Notes under the pieces: model-generated
Seen by the model: the letters and a program-made list of their open reading frames with translations, nothing else
Told to the model about the DNA's origin: nothing
Databases searched by the model: none
Source: a bacterium
GTDB lineage: Bacteria; Pseudomonadota; Gammaproteobacteria; Burkholderiales; Thiobacteraceae
Assembly (NCBI GenBank): GCA_027438535.1
Contig: DAIAMA010000105.1
Span: 1-5,425 of the forward strand
Length of the DNA: 5,425 bases
Direction of reading: 5' to 3'
Part shown: in pieces, positions 1 to 5,425 of the stretch
Numbering within the stretch: position 1 is the first letter of the stretch
How the letters are laid out: each line of letters opens with the position of its first letter
Translations under genes and position numbers: made by a program

Positions 1-146
1 GGGACTAAAATAATGAGAAAGTTGAGCGAGAAATCGATGCGATACGGCGGGTAAACCAGGAGCACGTAACCCACATTGGATTGGATGGCGAGCACCAGGC
101 CCACCGCCAAGGCGAGTATCACCAGAATCCAGGTTAGCGCTTTCAT
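1..146 (-). CDS. hemY: HemY-family haem biosynthesis-associated membrane protein, N-terminal fragment (cut by window edge)
   Basis: Only the first 48 codons are present; the gene continues past the left edge. I translated it by hand from the ATG at 146-144. The start is basic and hydrophobic (MKALTWILVILALAVGLVLA), forming one membrane segment at about residues 4-21. It is followed by GYVLLVYPPYRIDFSLNF at residues 26-43, which matches the conserved N-terminal region of the proteobacterial HemY family, and then by the start of a second hydrophobic stretch. The ATG overlaps the hemX TGA by 4 nt (ATGA) and has no clear Shine-Dalgarno sequence, so translation is probably coupled to hemX. Family members are inner-membrane proteins with TPR-like repeats and an unclear role in late haem synthesis. 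This is not the Bacillus HemY protoporphyrinogen/coproporphyrinogen oxidase, which shares only the name. The C-terminal part cannot be judged here. Confidence 0.88.
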   Translation of the reverse strand, partial: MKALTWILVILALAVGLVLAIQSNVGYVLLVYPPYRIDFSLNFLIILV

Positions 147-1198
147 CGGTTCGGTGCGAGCTTGATACGATGCACGGCATTCAGGCTGCCGGTGATGTCC
201 GGCACGTTCACCCGGATTTGGCTCGTGGACAATTGTTGTAAGACGGCGAGCGCGACTTTCACCGCGCGGTCTTTGTCGTCGTAGTATTGGCGCATCCACG
301 TTTGCGCCGCTTGCAGGTCGGCCTTGTAGCTAGTGTCGTCGTGCGCCAGCAGCGATAGCCGCGCCGAGAGCAGGCGCAGCTTCACGTTCTCGCGCACGAA
401 ATACGCTTGATCCGGCGGCAGCAGCGGTAACTGCGGTTTTCCCATGTCTTGCACGCGCACCAGGTGCGTGAAATCGCCCCAGGCCTCGCGCGCGAAGCGT
501 TGCCACCACGTCGCCGCGGGCATTTTCTTGTCCGCCAACTTTTGTTCGATCACCGGTTTACCCGGCGTCAGTGGCAGCGTGTCGGCCAACTCGATCAAAT
601 TGTCCAGCTTGAGCGTGAGCCCCGGCACATCCACGTAAGGCGCGGCGCGCAGCCGTTCGATGTCACGCGTGATGGCTTTGCGCAGGGGGAACAACTGCGG
701 ACGATCGAGGCGTGCGAGCCGCGCATCCGCGGTTTGCAGGGCGATCAACGCGGCCTTCACATTCCCTGCGAGTTGCAACTCATGGCTGGCCGAAACCAGC
801 AATTGCTCGATTTCCGCCACGGCGGCCTCGTCGCGCCCGCGCGCGAGTTCTTGATACAGCGCCTCGAGCGCGATTTGCTGATTTTGCGATTCGTTGAGCT
901 TTTGCTCCAATACGCCGATTTTGACCAGGAGTTCACGCGATGTCTCTTGCGCCTGGCTGGCGAGTACGCGGCTTTCGTTGCTGCGCGTATCGAATACGGC
1001 GAGGCGCTTGGCGAGTTCGTCGTTTAGCGTGATCGCTTGACGGTAGCTGAACAACCACGCGGCCAGTGCGATCATGATCGCGATCACGCCCAGCAAGCGC
1101 GGTGCATTGAGCCAATCGCCCAAGCGCGCGAGCCAAGCGCGGCGAACCGGGGGCGGCGCGGCCGGAGGCGATGCGGGTACGATGCTGGTGTCGTTCAT
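143..1198 (-). CDS. hemX: HemX family membrane-anchored protein of the hem operon
   Basis: This is a 351-residue protein starting MNDTSIVP. A Pro/Ala-rich cytoplasmic tail (about residues 9-18) leads to a single membrane segment at about 34-51 (LLGVIAIMIALAAWLF). A long heptad-like, Gln/Glu/Leu-rich region at about 55-125 is probably coiled coil. A mostly helical domain follows with WWQRFAREAWGDFTHLVRV at 231-249 and YFVRENVKLRLLSARL at 266-281, typical of the HemX family (Pfam HemX). The predicted topology is one anchor with the bulk in the periplasm. The frame is open upstream to 1345, but that extension overlaps hemD and its residues look non-coding. The ATG at 1198 puts the anchor near the N-terminus, as in the family. 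Many databases call such proteins uroporphyrinogen-III C-methyltransferase, yet no SAM-binding methyltransferase motif is visible. The role is unresolved. The stop overlaps the hemY start by 4 nt. Confidence 0.9.
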   Translation of the reverse strand: MNDTSIVPASPPAAPPPVRRAWLARLGDWLNAPRLLGVIAIMIALAAWLFSYRQAITLNDELAKRLAVFDTRSNESRVLASQAQETSRELLVKIGVLEQKLNESQNQQIALEALYQELARGRDEAAVAEIEQLLVSASHELQLAGNVKAALIALQTADARLARLDRPQLFPLRKAITRDIERLRAAPYVDVPGLTLKLDNLIELADTLPLTPGKPVIEQKLADKKMPAATWWQRFAREAWGDFTHLVRVQDMGKPQLPLLPPDQAYFVRENVKLRLLSARLSLLAHDDTSYKADLQAAQTWMRQYYDDKDRAVKVALAVLQQLSTSQIRVNVPDITGSLNAVHRIKLAPNR

Positions 1199-1292
1199 AT
1201 AGGGCGAATTGTAGCAGTAGCAAAGGGAAATGCTCTGGGCGTCTTGGCATGTGGCGCCGGCACGCAAGCCAGGGTGCGCGCAAAATTCGCGG
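1199..1292. other. hemD-hemX spacer (94 nt) with a weak hairpin
   Basis: This is the only sizeable gap within the hem block. It contains an imperfect inverted repeat at 1243-1268 (arms CTTGCGTG and CATGCCAAG on the minus strand, one bulge and one G-U pair, 9-nt GC-rich loop). No T-run follows, so it does not look like an intrinsic terminator. The hemX frame has no stop codon through the spacer. Read-through from hemD into hemX is therefore plausible. Confidence 0.5.
1208..1213 (-). promoter_or_regulatory. candidate -10 box (TACAAT) for hemX
   Basis: On the minus strand TACAAT differs from TATAAT at one base. It lies 9 nt before the hemX ATG, so a start from it would give an almost leaderless mRNA, in keeping with the lack of a clear Shine-Dalgarno sequence there. 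No good -35 is present: at spacings of 16-18 nt the hexamers are GAGCAT, AGAGCA and CAGAGC. This is only a candidate. Confidence 0.25.
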
Positions 1293-2072
1293 CTAGCGCG
1301 CTTTCGATTCGCGCCACGCCACCACTCCCGCCACCAAGCCTTCATCCCCCGCTTGCGTCACGAATATCCGCTCCAAGCCCATCTCCCGCGCGGTCTCCGC
1401 GATGCGCTCATGCGGGACGAACACCGGGGTTTTTTTGAGCCACTGCTGCCCCAGTTTGCCGGCCAGGTCGAATAAGTTGTGCAGCGCTTCGGCGCTGGTG
1501 ACGGTGATCGCATCCAGTTCGTTGCGCGCCCACAGATACAGCAGCTTGCCGCTGTCGGTCTGGGGTTTTTGACGGCGGTAGCATTCCGCGTATTCGATGT
1601 GCGCGCCGCGCTTGGCCAGTTCGTCGCCTAAGAGCTCGCGCCCGCCGTCGCCGCGGAAGATCACGATGTATTTCCCGTCCACGGTCTTTAGTTCCGGCAG
1701 TTCGAGCAGGGCTTCGCTGTCGAAGCGCTGCTTGGGCGCGATGACGTCCTTGACGCCGAATTGCTCCAACACTTTACCGCTGCCTTTGCCGATGGCGGCG
1801 ATTTTTAAGCGTGGCGGCAAGGCACGCCGGGCGCGGATCAGGTTCAGTGCTTTGTTCACCGCGTTCGGGCTGATGAAAATGGCGAGGTCGAATTGATCTA
1901 GGCGGTCGATGATGTCATGGAGCGGCTTGAGGTCGGGAAGGTCGACGATTTCGAGCGTGGGAAACAGGATGGGGTTGCCGCCGGCGAGGCGGATCAATTG
2001 CGCGAGATGGGCCGCTTGGTGCGCGGGGCGGGTGACGAGGATGCCGAGGCCCGCGAGCGGGGCCTGGCTCAC
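1293..2072 (-). CDS. hemD: Uroporphyrinogen-III synthase
   Basis: A 259-residue protein of normal length for the family. HemD closes linear hydroxymethylbilane into uroporphyrinogen III with inversion of ring D, in the cytoplasm. Sequence conservation is low across this family, but the usual landmarks are visible: [10 protein letters not shown] at residues 8-17, FPTLEI at 37-42, [11 protein letters not shown] at 66-76, [12 protein letters not shown] at 91-102, FRGDGG at 139-144, the YRR following YAEC at 165-167, and [12 protein letters not shown] at 189-200. This is the expected two-lobed layout. The start codon is GTG, and GTGA overlaps the hemC stop by 4 nt. A GGGG stretch about 8 nt upstream, inside hemC, may serve as the ribosome binding site. 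Placement directly after hemC supports the call. No HemX domain is fused to its C-terminus, although such HemDX fusions occur in some betaproteobacteria. Confidence 0.95.
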   Translation of the reverse strand: MSQAPLAGLGILVTRPAHQAAHLAQLIRLAGGNPILFPTLEIVDLPDLKPLHDIIDRLDQFDLAIFISPNAVNKALNLIRARRALPPRLKIAAIGKGSGKVLEQFGVKDVIAPKQRFDSEALLELPELKTVDGKYIVIFRGDGGRELLGDELAKRGAHIEYAECYRRQKPQTDSGKLLYLWARNELDAITVTSAEALHNLFDLAGKLGQQWLKKTPVFVPHERIAETAREMGLERIFVTQAGDEGLVAGVVAWRESKAR

Positions 2073-3010
2073 GTCAGTACCCCGAGTTCGGCGAGGATTT
2101 TGCCGGCGCCTTGGGCGAGCAGGGTTTCAGCCAGCGCTACGCCGATTTTTTCGGCGTCCGCCGGGCTGCCGGCAAGCGTGGCTTGAACAAACCGCTTACC
2201 TTCCAGATCGGCGACGAAGCCGCTCAACTCAAGCCGGCCGTTTTGGATTTGCGCATAGCCGCCGAGCGGAGTTTGGCAACTACCGGAAAGCCTGCGGCTC
2301 ATGGCGCGTTCGGCGTGCACGCAGGCGGCGGTATCGGCATGGTTGTGCGGCGCCATGAGTTCGATCAAATCCTCGCGCGCCGCCAGGCATTCGATGCCGA
2401 GCGCGCCTTGGCCGACGGCGGGCAGGCTCTCATTAGTATCGAGAGTGGAAGCAATGCGATCGGATAGACCCAAGCGCTTGAGACCTGCCGCGGCAAGCAC
2501 AATCGCGGCGTAATCGCCCGCGTCGAGCTTGCGCAAGCGGGTTTGGACATTGCCGCGCAGCGGGGCGATTGCCAGATGCGGGTAACGCGCTTTGAGCAGC
2601 GCTTGGCGGCGCAGGCTGGAGGTGCCCACCACCGCGCCCGCGGGCAACTCGGCAAGGCGCTTATAAGCGTTGGAAACCAGCGCATCGCGCGGGTCTTCGC
2701 GCAGGCCGATGGCGGCGAGGGTGAAACCCGCGGGCAAGTTCATCGGCACATCCTTCATGGAGTGCACAGCGATGTCGGCGCGGCCCTCTTCCATGGCGAC
2801 TTCCAATTCTTTCACGAACAGCCCCTTGCCGCCGATTTTGGACAGCGGCGAGTCCAATATCTGATCGCCGGTGGTGGTCATACCCAGGATCGCGACCGCG
2901 ATATCGGGGTATAATGCGCGCGTTTTTGCCTGAATATGGCGGGCTTGCCATAAGGCGAGTAAGCTTTCGCGCGAAGCGATGACTAATTGTGATGGGTGCT
3001 TGGAACTCAC
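2069..3010 (-). CDS. hemC: Porphobilinogen deaminase (hydroxymethylbilane synthase)
   Basis: HemC polymerises four porphobilinogen molecules into hydroxymethylbilane in the cytoplasm, using a covalently bound dipyrromethane cofactor. The protein has 313 residues, the usual bacterial length. The cofactor-binding cysteine is C245 in [13 protein letters not shown]. The catalytic aspartate is D87 in AVHSMKDVP. Substrate-binding arginines are visible in ASRES (R14), SSLRRQ (R134, R135) and [19 protein letters not shown] (61-70) and [11 protein letters not shown] (197-207) are further family signatures. All key residues are intact. The start is GTG at 3010: an in-frame TAA lies six codons upstream, and the conserved LVIASRES begins at residue 9, so no other start fits well. 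There is no convincing Shine-Dalgarno sequence. Its stop overlaps the hemD start (GTGA). Upstream, 56 nt separate it from a divergent thioredoxin-fold gene, which interrupts the algR-hemC adjacency known from Pseudomonas. Confidence 0.98.
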   Translation of the reverse strand: MSSKHPSQLVIASRESLLALWQARHIQAKTRALYPDIAVAILGMTTTGDQILDSPLSKIGGKGLFVKELEVAMEEGRADIAVHSMKDVPMNLPAGFTLAAIGLREDPRDALVSNAYKRLAELPAGAVVGTSSLRRQALLKARYPHLAIAPLRGNVQTRLRKLDAGDYAAIVLAAAGLKRLGLSDRIASTLDTNESLPAVGQGALGIECLAAREDLIELMAPHNHADTAACVHAERAMSRRLSGSCQTPLGGYAQIQNGRLELSGFVADLEGKRFVQATLAGSPADAEKIGVALAETLLAQGAGKILAELGVLT

Positions 3011-3013
3011 GGG

Positions 3014-3021
3014 TTGGCCAA
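3014..3021. repeat. 8-bp perfect palindrome just upstream of hemC
   Basis: TTGGCCAA reads the same on both strands and ends 3 nt before the hemC GTG, within the divergent gap. It could be a half of an operator or chance: an 8-bp palindrome is short and only one copy is seen in the gap. Confidence 0.3.
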
Positions 3022-3040
3022 TGTCTTAGGTTATGAGTGG

Positions 3041-3055
3041 GCCGCGTTCAGCGGC
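3041..3055 (+). repeat. short GC inverted repeat beside the thioredoxin-gene ribosome binding site
   Basis: GCCGC-GTTCA-GCGGC forms a perfect 5-bp stem with a 5-nt loop, ending directly against the GGAG ribosome binding site of the downstream plus-strand gene. In that mRNA it could influence ribosome access. No T-run follows in either direction, so it is not a terminator. Confidence 0.35.
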
Positions 3056-3059
3056 GGAG
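3056..3059 (+). promoter_or_regulatory. ribosome binding site (GGAG) of the thioredoxin-fold gene
   Basis: GGAG lies 7 nt before the ATG at 3067. This good spacing favours the 3067 frame over an overlapping +-strand frame that opens at 3033 and lacks any recognisable domain. Confidence 0.7.
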
Positions 3060-3066
3060 TTGAAAA

Positions 3067-3594
3067 ATGAAGCGACTAAAGTACGGAGTGGTATTTTTGG
3101 CGGCTATTTTAGCATGCCTCGGGCTGACGGCCGCGTGGGCGGTGGAGCGCGGCAAGCTGCCGCTGGCGACCGATCTCAGCCAGGAAGCCAAAATCGCGCG
3201 CGAACAGCGGATACCGATTCTGGTGTTGTTCAGCAGCCCAGGCTGCGTCTATTGCAACCGTGTGCGCAGCGAAGTGCTGATCCCGACGACATTGAATGCC
3301 GATTACGACAACAAAGTCATCATGCGGGAAGTCGAGGTTGGGAGCCATGCCAAGCTGATCGACTTCGATGGCAAACGCATCACCCAGGCGCAATTCGCTG
3401 CCGCGCACAAAGTGAGCTTTACCCCGACGGTGAAATTGTTCGATGCCAGGGGACGCGAAGTCGCGAACCCGATCGTGGGACTGGTGACTTTGGATTATTA
3501 CGGCGGTATGCTCGATCAGAATATCGAGCAGGCGATAGCGCGGATAAGAGAAGGTTCCGCCGTCGCCGGTGAGTTGACGCGCCTTTCCGAATAG
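3067..3594 (+). CDS. Exported thioredoxin-fold protein (SoxW/thioredoxin_2-like)
   Basis: A 175-residue protein. Residues 1-25 form a signal peptide: basic MKRLK, a hydrophobic core, and an AWA/V signal-peptidase-I site after A25. The mature part is a compact thioredoxin fold: strand ILVLFSS at 51-57, redox motif CVYC (C60, C63) in SSPGCVYCNRVR, and a cis-proline loop SFTPTVKLFD with P120. It resembles SoxW-like and thioredoxin_2 proteins, but a CVYC active site and lack of other domains do not fix the subtype. It probably reduces or exchanges disulfides in the periplasm; the substrate is unknown. Cysteine C17 after ILA could be read as a weak lipobox, but the hydrophobic residues after it favour ordinary cleavage. 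It is the only plus-strand gene here, divergent from hemC (56 nt) and convergent with algR (22 nt between stops). A link to haem proteins or cytochrome c assembly is only suggested by position. Confidence 0.85.
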   Translation: MKRLKYGVVFLAAILACLGLTAAWAVERGKLPLATDLSQEAKIAREQRIPILVLFSSPGCVYCNRVRSEVLIPTTLNADYDNKVIMREVEVGSHAKLIDFDGKRITQAQFAAAHKVSFTPTVKLFDARGREVANPIVGLVTLDYYGGMLDQNIEQAIARIREGSAVAGELTRLSE

Positions 3595-3616
3595 CCGGTG
3601 GTGTCGCGGGCTCGTC

Positions 3617-4390
3617 TCAACGCTTGAATTCCTTGATGATGTGCTGCTGCCGGCGGCTTATCGGCAGCCGTTCCGTCATGCCGCGTACGCGTGCGACCCA
3701 TCCGCTACCGCTGCTTTCGCCTTCCTCCTGCGTTTGCTCCACACGTTCGAAGCCCTCGATGCAATTCCGCGCCAGCAGGCAGTTGCGGTGGATGCGCACG
3801 AACTGAGCGGCGAATTCCTGTTCCAGCTTGACCAGCGATTCTTCCAGCAAATACTCCTTTGCCAGGGTGCGCACCGTCACATATTTCAATTCGGCCTTAA
3901 GGAAAATAATATCAGCGATCGGCACCAGAACGATGCGGCCCCGGTCGCCGATAGCGAGGTGGGTACGCGCGCGGCCCGCCGCGCTTTTCAGCGCTTCCAT
4001 GCGCGCAGCGGTAATGGCTTTGGCTTTTTGCAATGCGGCGATCAGGCGCTCGGGGCGGATCGGCTTGAGCAGGTAGTCGATGGCGTTCACTTCGAACGCC
4101 TTGATCGCGTAGTCATCGAAGGCGGTGGTGAAAATCACCGCCGGCGCATGCTCCAAGGCCAGCAAATGTTCGGCGGTTTCGATGCCGTCCATTACCGGCA
4201 TGCGGATATCCAGCAAGAGCACATCGGGCCGGGTCGCGTGGAGCTGCTCGATGGCTGCTTTGCCATTCGCGGCTTCGCCCACGATATCCACCGGCAGCAC
4301 GGCGGCCATGTCGTCCAGCACATCGCGCAAGCGGCGCCGGGCGGGGACTTCGTCGTCCACGATTAAAATGCGCAACGCCGCATTGCTCAT
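3617..4390 (-). CDS. algR: LytTR-family response regulator, AlgR-like
   Basis: A 257-residue cytoplasmic transcription regulator. The receiver domain (about 6-125) has the acidic pair D12/D13 in LIVDDE, the phospho-acceptor D61 in LLLDIRMP, the switch threonine in FTTAFDDYA (T88/T89) and K109 in YLLKPIRPE, so it should be phosphorylatable. A linker leads to a LytTR DNA-binding domain (about 145-255) with IADIIFLKAELKYVTV, FVRIHRNCLLA and the late RLPISRRQ strand. LytTR regulators bind DNA by beta-strands rather than a helix-turn-helix. The ATG overlaps the stop of the kinase gene by 4 nt (ATGA), and an AAAGG lies about 10 nt upstream. The adjacent LytS/AlgZ-type kinase and nearby hemC match the algZ-algR-hemC order of Pseudomonas, where AlgR controls type IV pili and alginate. 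The regulon here is unknown. Only 22 nt separate its stop from that of the convergent thioredoxin gene, and I see no terminator there. Confidence 0.93.
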   Translation of the reverse strand: MSNAALRILIVDDEVPARRRLRDVLDDMAAVLPVDIVGEAANGKAAIEQLHATRPDVLLLDIRMPVMDGIETAEHLLALEHAPAVIFTTAFDDYAIKAFEVNAIDYLLKPIRPERLIAALQKAKAITAARMEALKSAAGRARTHLAIGDRGRIVLVPIADIIFLKAELKYVTVRTLAKEYLLEESLVKLEQEFAAQFVRIHRNCLLARNCIEGFERVEQTQEEGESSGSGWVARVRGMTERLPISRRQQHIIKEFKR

Positions 4391-5412
4391 GTTTTTTCAG
4401 CCTTTATATAGGGCATGGTGATGTGCACATGATAATAGCTCCCTTGAACTTCGCACTTTAGCCGGGCTTCGGCATCGAAGTGCAAGGCCAGGCGCTCGCG
4501 GATATTCTGCATCGCCATTTTGTTGCCTGCATGGTGCGAGCCTTCTTTCAGGTAGGGATTTTTAATCGCGACTTGCACCTGCTCGCGGGTGTGGAAGATG
4601 TTGACCGATATTTCCCCCGGCGCGGATGCCGGCTCGATGCCGTGATAAACCGCGTTTTCCAAAATCGGCTGCAAAATCAGCGGCGGCACCATCGCGTCTT
4701 TCGGCATTTTGTCGATATGCCAGGCGACTTGCAGGCGTTCGCCCAGCCGCAGGCCCTCCAGCTCCAGGTATTGCCAGCACAGATTCACCTCGTCTTCCAG
4801 CCGCACCAGTTCGCGGTTTTCGCGCATCAATACCCGGAACAGATCGGCCATGTCTTGCAGCGCGCGCTCGGCGCGTTGCGGCTCGGTACGCACCAAACTC
4901 ATCACCGCATTGATGCTATTGAACAGGAAATGCGGGCGGATGCGCGCTTGCAGCGCTTGCAAACGCGCTTCGCCGACGGCCGGCGATAGAATGCGGCTGC
5001 GCATATTGAAGTAGCCGAGCAGCGTGCCGGTGATGAGCAGGGTGAGCAGCCAAGAGCGGCCCAGTTGCGCCGAGCCGTCGAGCAGCAGGAGGCGGCTCAC
5101 GATCAGGTTGTGGATGACGGTGATGCTTACCAGCGCAACTGCCAGCACCGCGCCCACGCCGAGCGGGTAGGTCAGTCGCAGCAGGTATTTTTTTAGCATG
5201 CATAGCGCGATCAAGCAGAGCAGCAGCGTGGGTTGCATGATGAGCGCGACTTGCTGTATCTCGCCGATCAGCTCGGTATAGGTATGCACGCGCACCAGGG
5301 CAGCGGCCAGGCCCATGAGATTGACGATGACCAATATACGCAGCATCACCCCCAGGTTGCAGAAGTCCGGCAGCGTGACGGGGTAGCTATTGTTTTGATT
5401 TATACTTGGCAT
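4387..5412 (-). CDS. algZ: Membrane sensor histidine kinase, AlgZ/FimS-like (LytS-type His_kinase)
   Basis: A 341-residue inner-membrane kinase expected to act on the AlgR-like regulator encoded next. The N-terminus has LPDFCNLG (14-21), a stretch typical of AlgZ homologues, which supports the ATG at 5412 over an internal Met at 23. Four membrane segments follow at about 22-40, 53-72, 84-106 and 118-136, with no large periplasmic domain, so the stimulus is probably sensed within the membrane. The His_kinase domain has the phospho-acceptor H161 in RPHFLFNSINAV and the N-box LQPILENAVYHGI with N253. The ATP-lid region reads GNKMAMQNIRERL (297-309), lacking the glycine-rich GxGIGL form of many LytS-type kinases; Pseudomonas AlgZ is also described as atypical in its nucleotide-binding motifs. 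The stop overlaps algR by 4 nt. Only 13 nt of upstream sequence are in the window, so its promoter cannot be judged. Confidence 0.93.
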   Translation of the reverse strand: MPSINQNNSYPVTLPDFCNLGVMLRILVIVNLMGLAAALVRVHTYTELIGEIQQVALIMQPTLLLCLIALCMLKKYLLRLTYPLGVGAVLAVALVSITVIHNLIVSRLLLLDGSAQLGRSWLLTLLITGTLLGYFNMRSRILSPAVGEARLQALQARIRPHFLFNSINAVMSLVRTEPQRAERALQDMADLFRVLMRENRELVRLEDEVNLCWQYLELEGLRLGERLQVAWHIDKMPKDAMVPPLILQPILENAVYHGIEPASAPGEISVNIFHTREQVQVAIKNPYLKEGSHHAGNKMAMQNIRERLALHFDAEARLKCEVQGSYYHVHITMPYIKAEKT

Positions 5413-5425
5413 GTTTCTATTGTGG

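Noticed and set aside
449..1027. Plus-strand open frame opposite hemX (about 192 codons)
   Set aside because: Antisense to a well-supported HemX; Arg/Gln-rich translation with no recognisable motif or ribosome binding site.
1199..1345. Extended hemX start at 1345
   Set aside because: The extra 49 residues overlap hemD, are Arg/Trp/Cys-rich without family similarity, and would move the membrane anchor away from the N-terminus.
1616..1630. Near matches to the AlgR binding consensus CCGTTCGTC, for example CAGTTCGTC near 1618 and CCGTTCGAT near 653
   Set aside because: They fall inside coding sequence, are imperfect, and such 9-mers are expected by chance in GC-rich DNA; none lies in the intergenic gaps.
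3033..3572. Alternative plus-strand frame overlapping the thioredoxin-fold gene
   Set aside because: The 3067 frame has a signal peptide, CxxC, cis-proline and a GGAG site at good spacing; the other frame has none of these and is Arg/Ser/Gly-rich.
3595..3616. Bidirectional terminator between the convergent thioredoxin and algR genes
   Set aside because: The 22-nt gap has no stem-loop with a T-run on either strand.
3641..4366. Long open frame on the plus strand opposite algR (about 241 codons)
   Set aside because: It lies wholly antisense to an AlgR-like gene with intact REC and LytTR motifs; its translation is rich in His, Gln and Arg with no domain, as expected from a shadow frame.
4480..4989. 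Plus-strand open frame opposite algZ (about 169 codons)
   Set aside because: Antisense to the kinase domain that carries H161 and N253; low-complexity shadow translation.

Overview
The window looks like a chromosomal core region of a moderately GC-rich Gram-negative proteobacterium. A betaproteobacterium, perhaps Nitrosomonadales or Gallionellaceae-like, is my best guess. It rests on gene content and protein sequence style: separate hemC-hemD-hemX-hemY genes and an AlgZ/AlgR pair beside hemC, an arrangement known from Pseudomonas and shared by betaproteobacteria. I could not run a search, so the taxonomy is tentative. I see no insertion sequence, phage gene, CRISPR array, tRNA or rRNA.

Layout from right to left, which is the direction of transcription for all genes but one. 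A four-pass membrane sensor histidine kinase of the AlgZ/FimS type (4387-5412) overlaps by 4 nt an AlgR-type response regulator with REC and LytTR domains (3617-4390). Next, on the opposite strand, is a small exported thioredoxin-fold protein (3067-3594). Beyond it is a tetrapyrrole block on the minus strand: hemC (porphobilinogen deaminase, 2069-3010), hemD (uroporphyrinogen-III synthase, 1293-2072), hemX (143-1198) and the first 48 codons of hemY, which runs off the left edge (1-146). Three junctions (algZ/algR, hemC/hemD, hemX/hemY) are 4-nt stop/start overlaps typical of translational coupling. The hemD-hemX junction is a 94-nt spacer.

How the genes fit together: HemC joins four porphobilinogens into hydroxymethylbilane and HemD cyclises it to uroporphyrinogen III, the common precursor of haem, sirohaem, haem d1 and cobalamin. 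HemX and HemY are membrane-anchored accessory proteins usually encoded with them, with poorly defined roles. AlgZ/AlgR is a two-component system that elsewhere controls type IV pili and exopolysaccharide. The exported thioredoxin-like protein probably acts on periplasmic disulfides.

No clearly new system is visible. The most notable point is the thioredoxin gene inverted inside an otherwise co-oriented algZR-hem block. Transcripts of algZR that continue toward hemC would be antisense to it. Lesser points are the degenerate ATP-lid motif of AlgZ, a hemX frame that stays open back into hemD, and small inverted repeats in the 56-nt hemC/thioredoxin gap. Every gap is under 100 nt.
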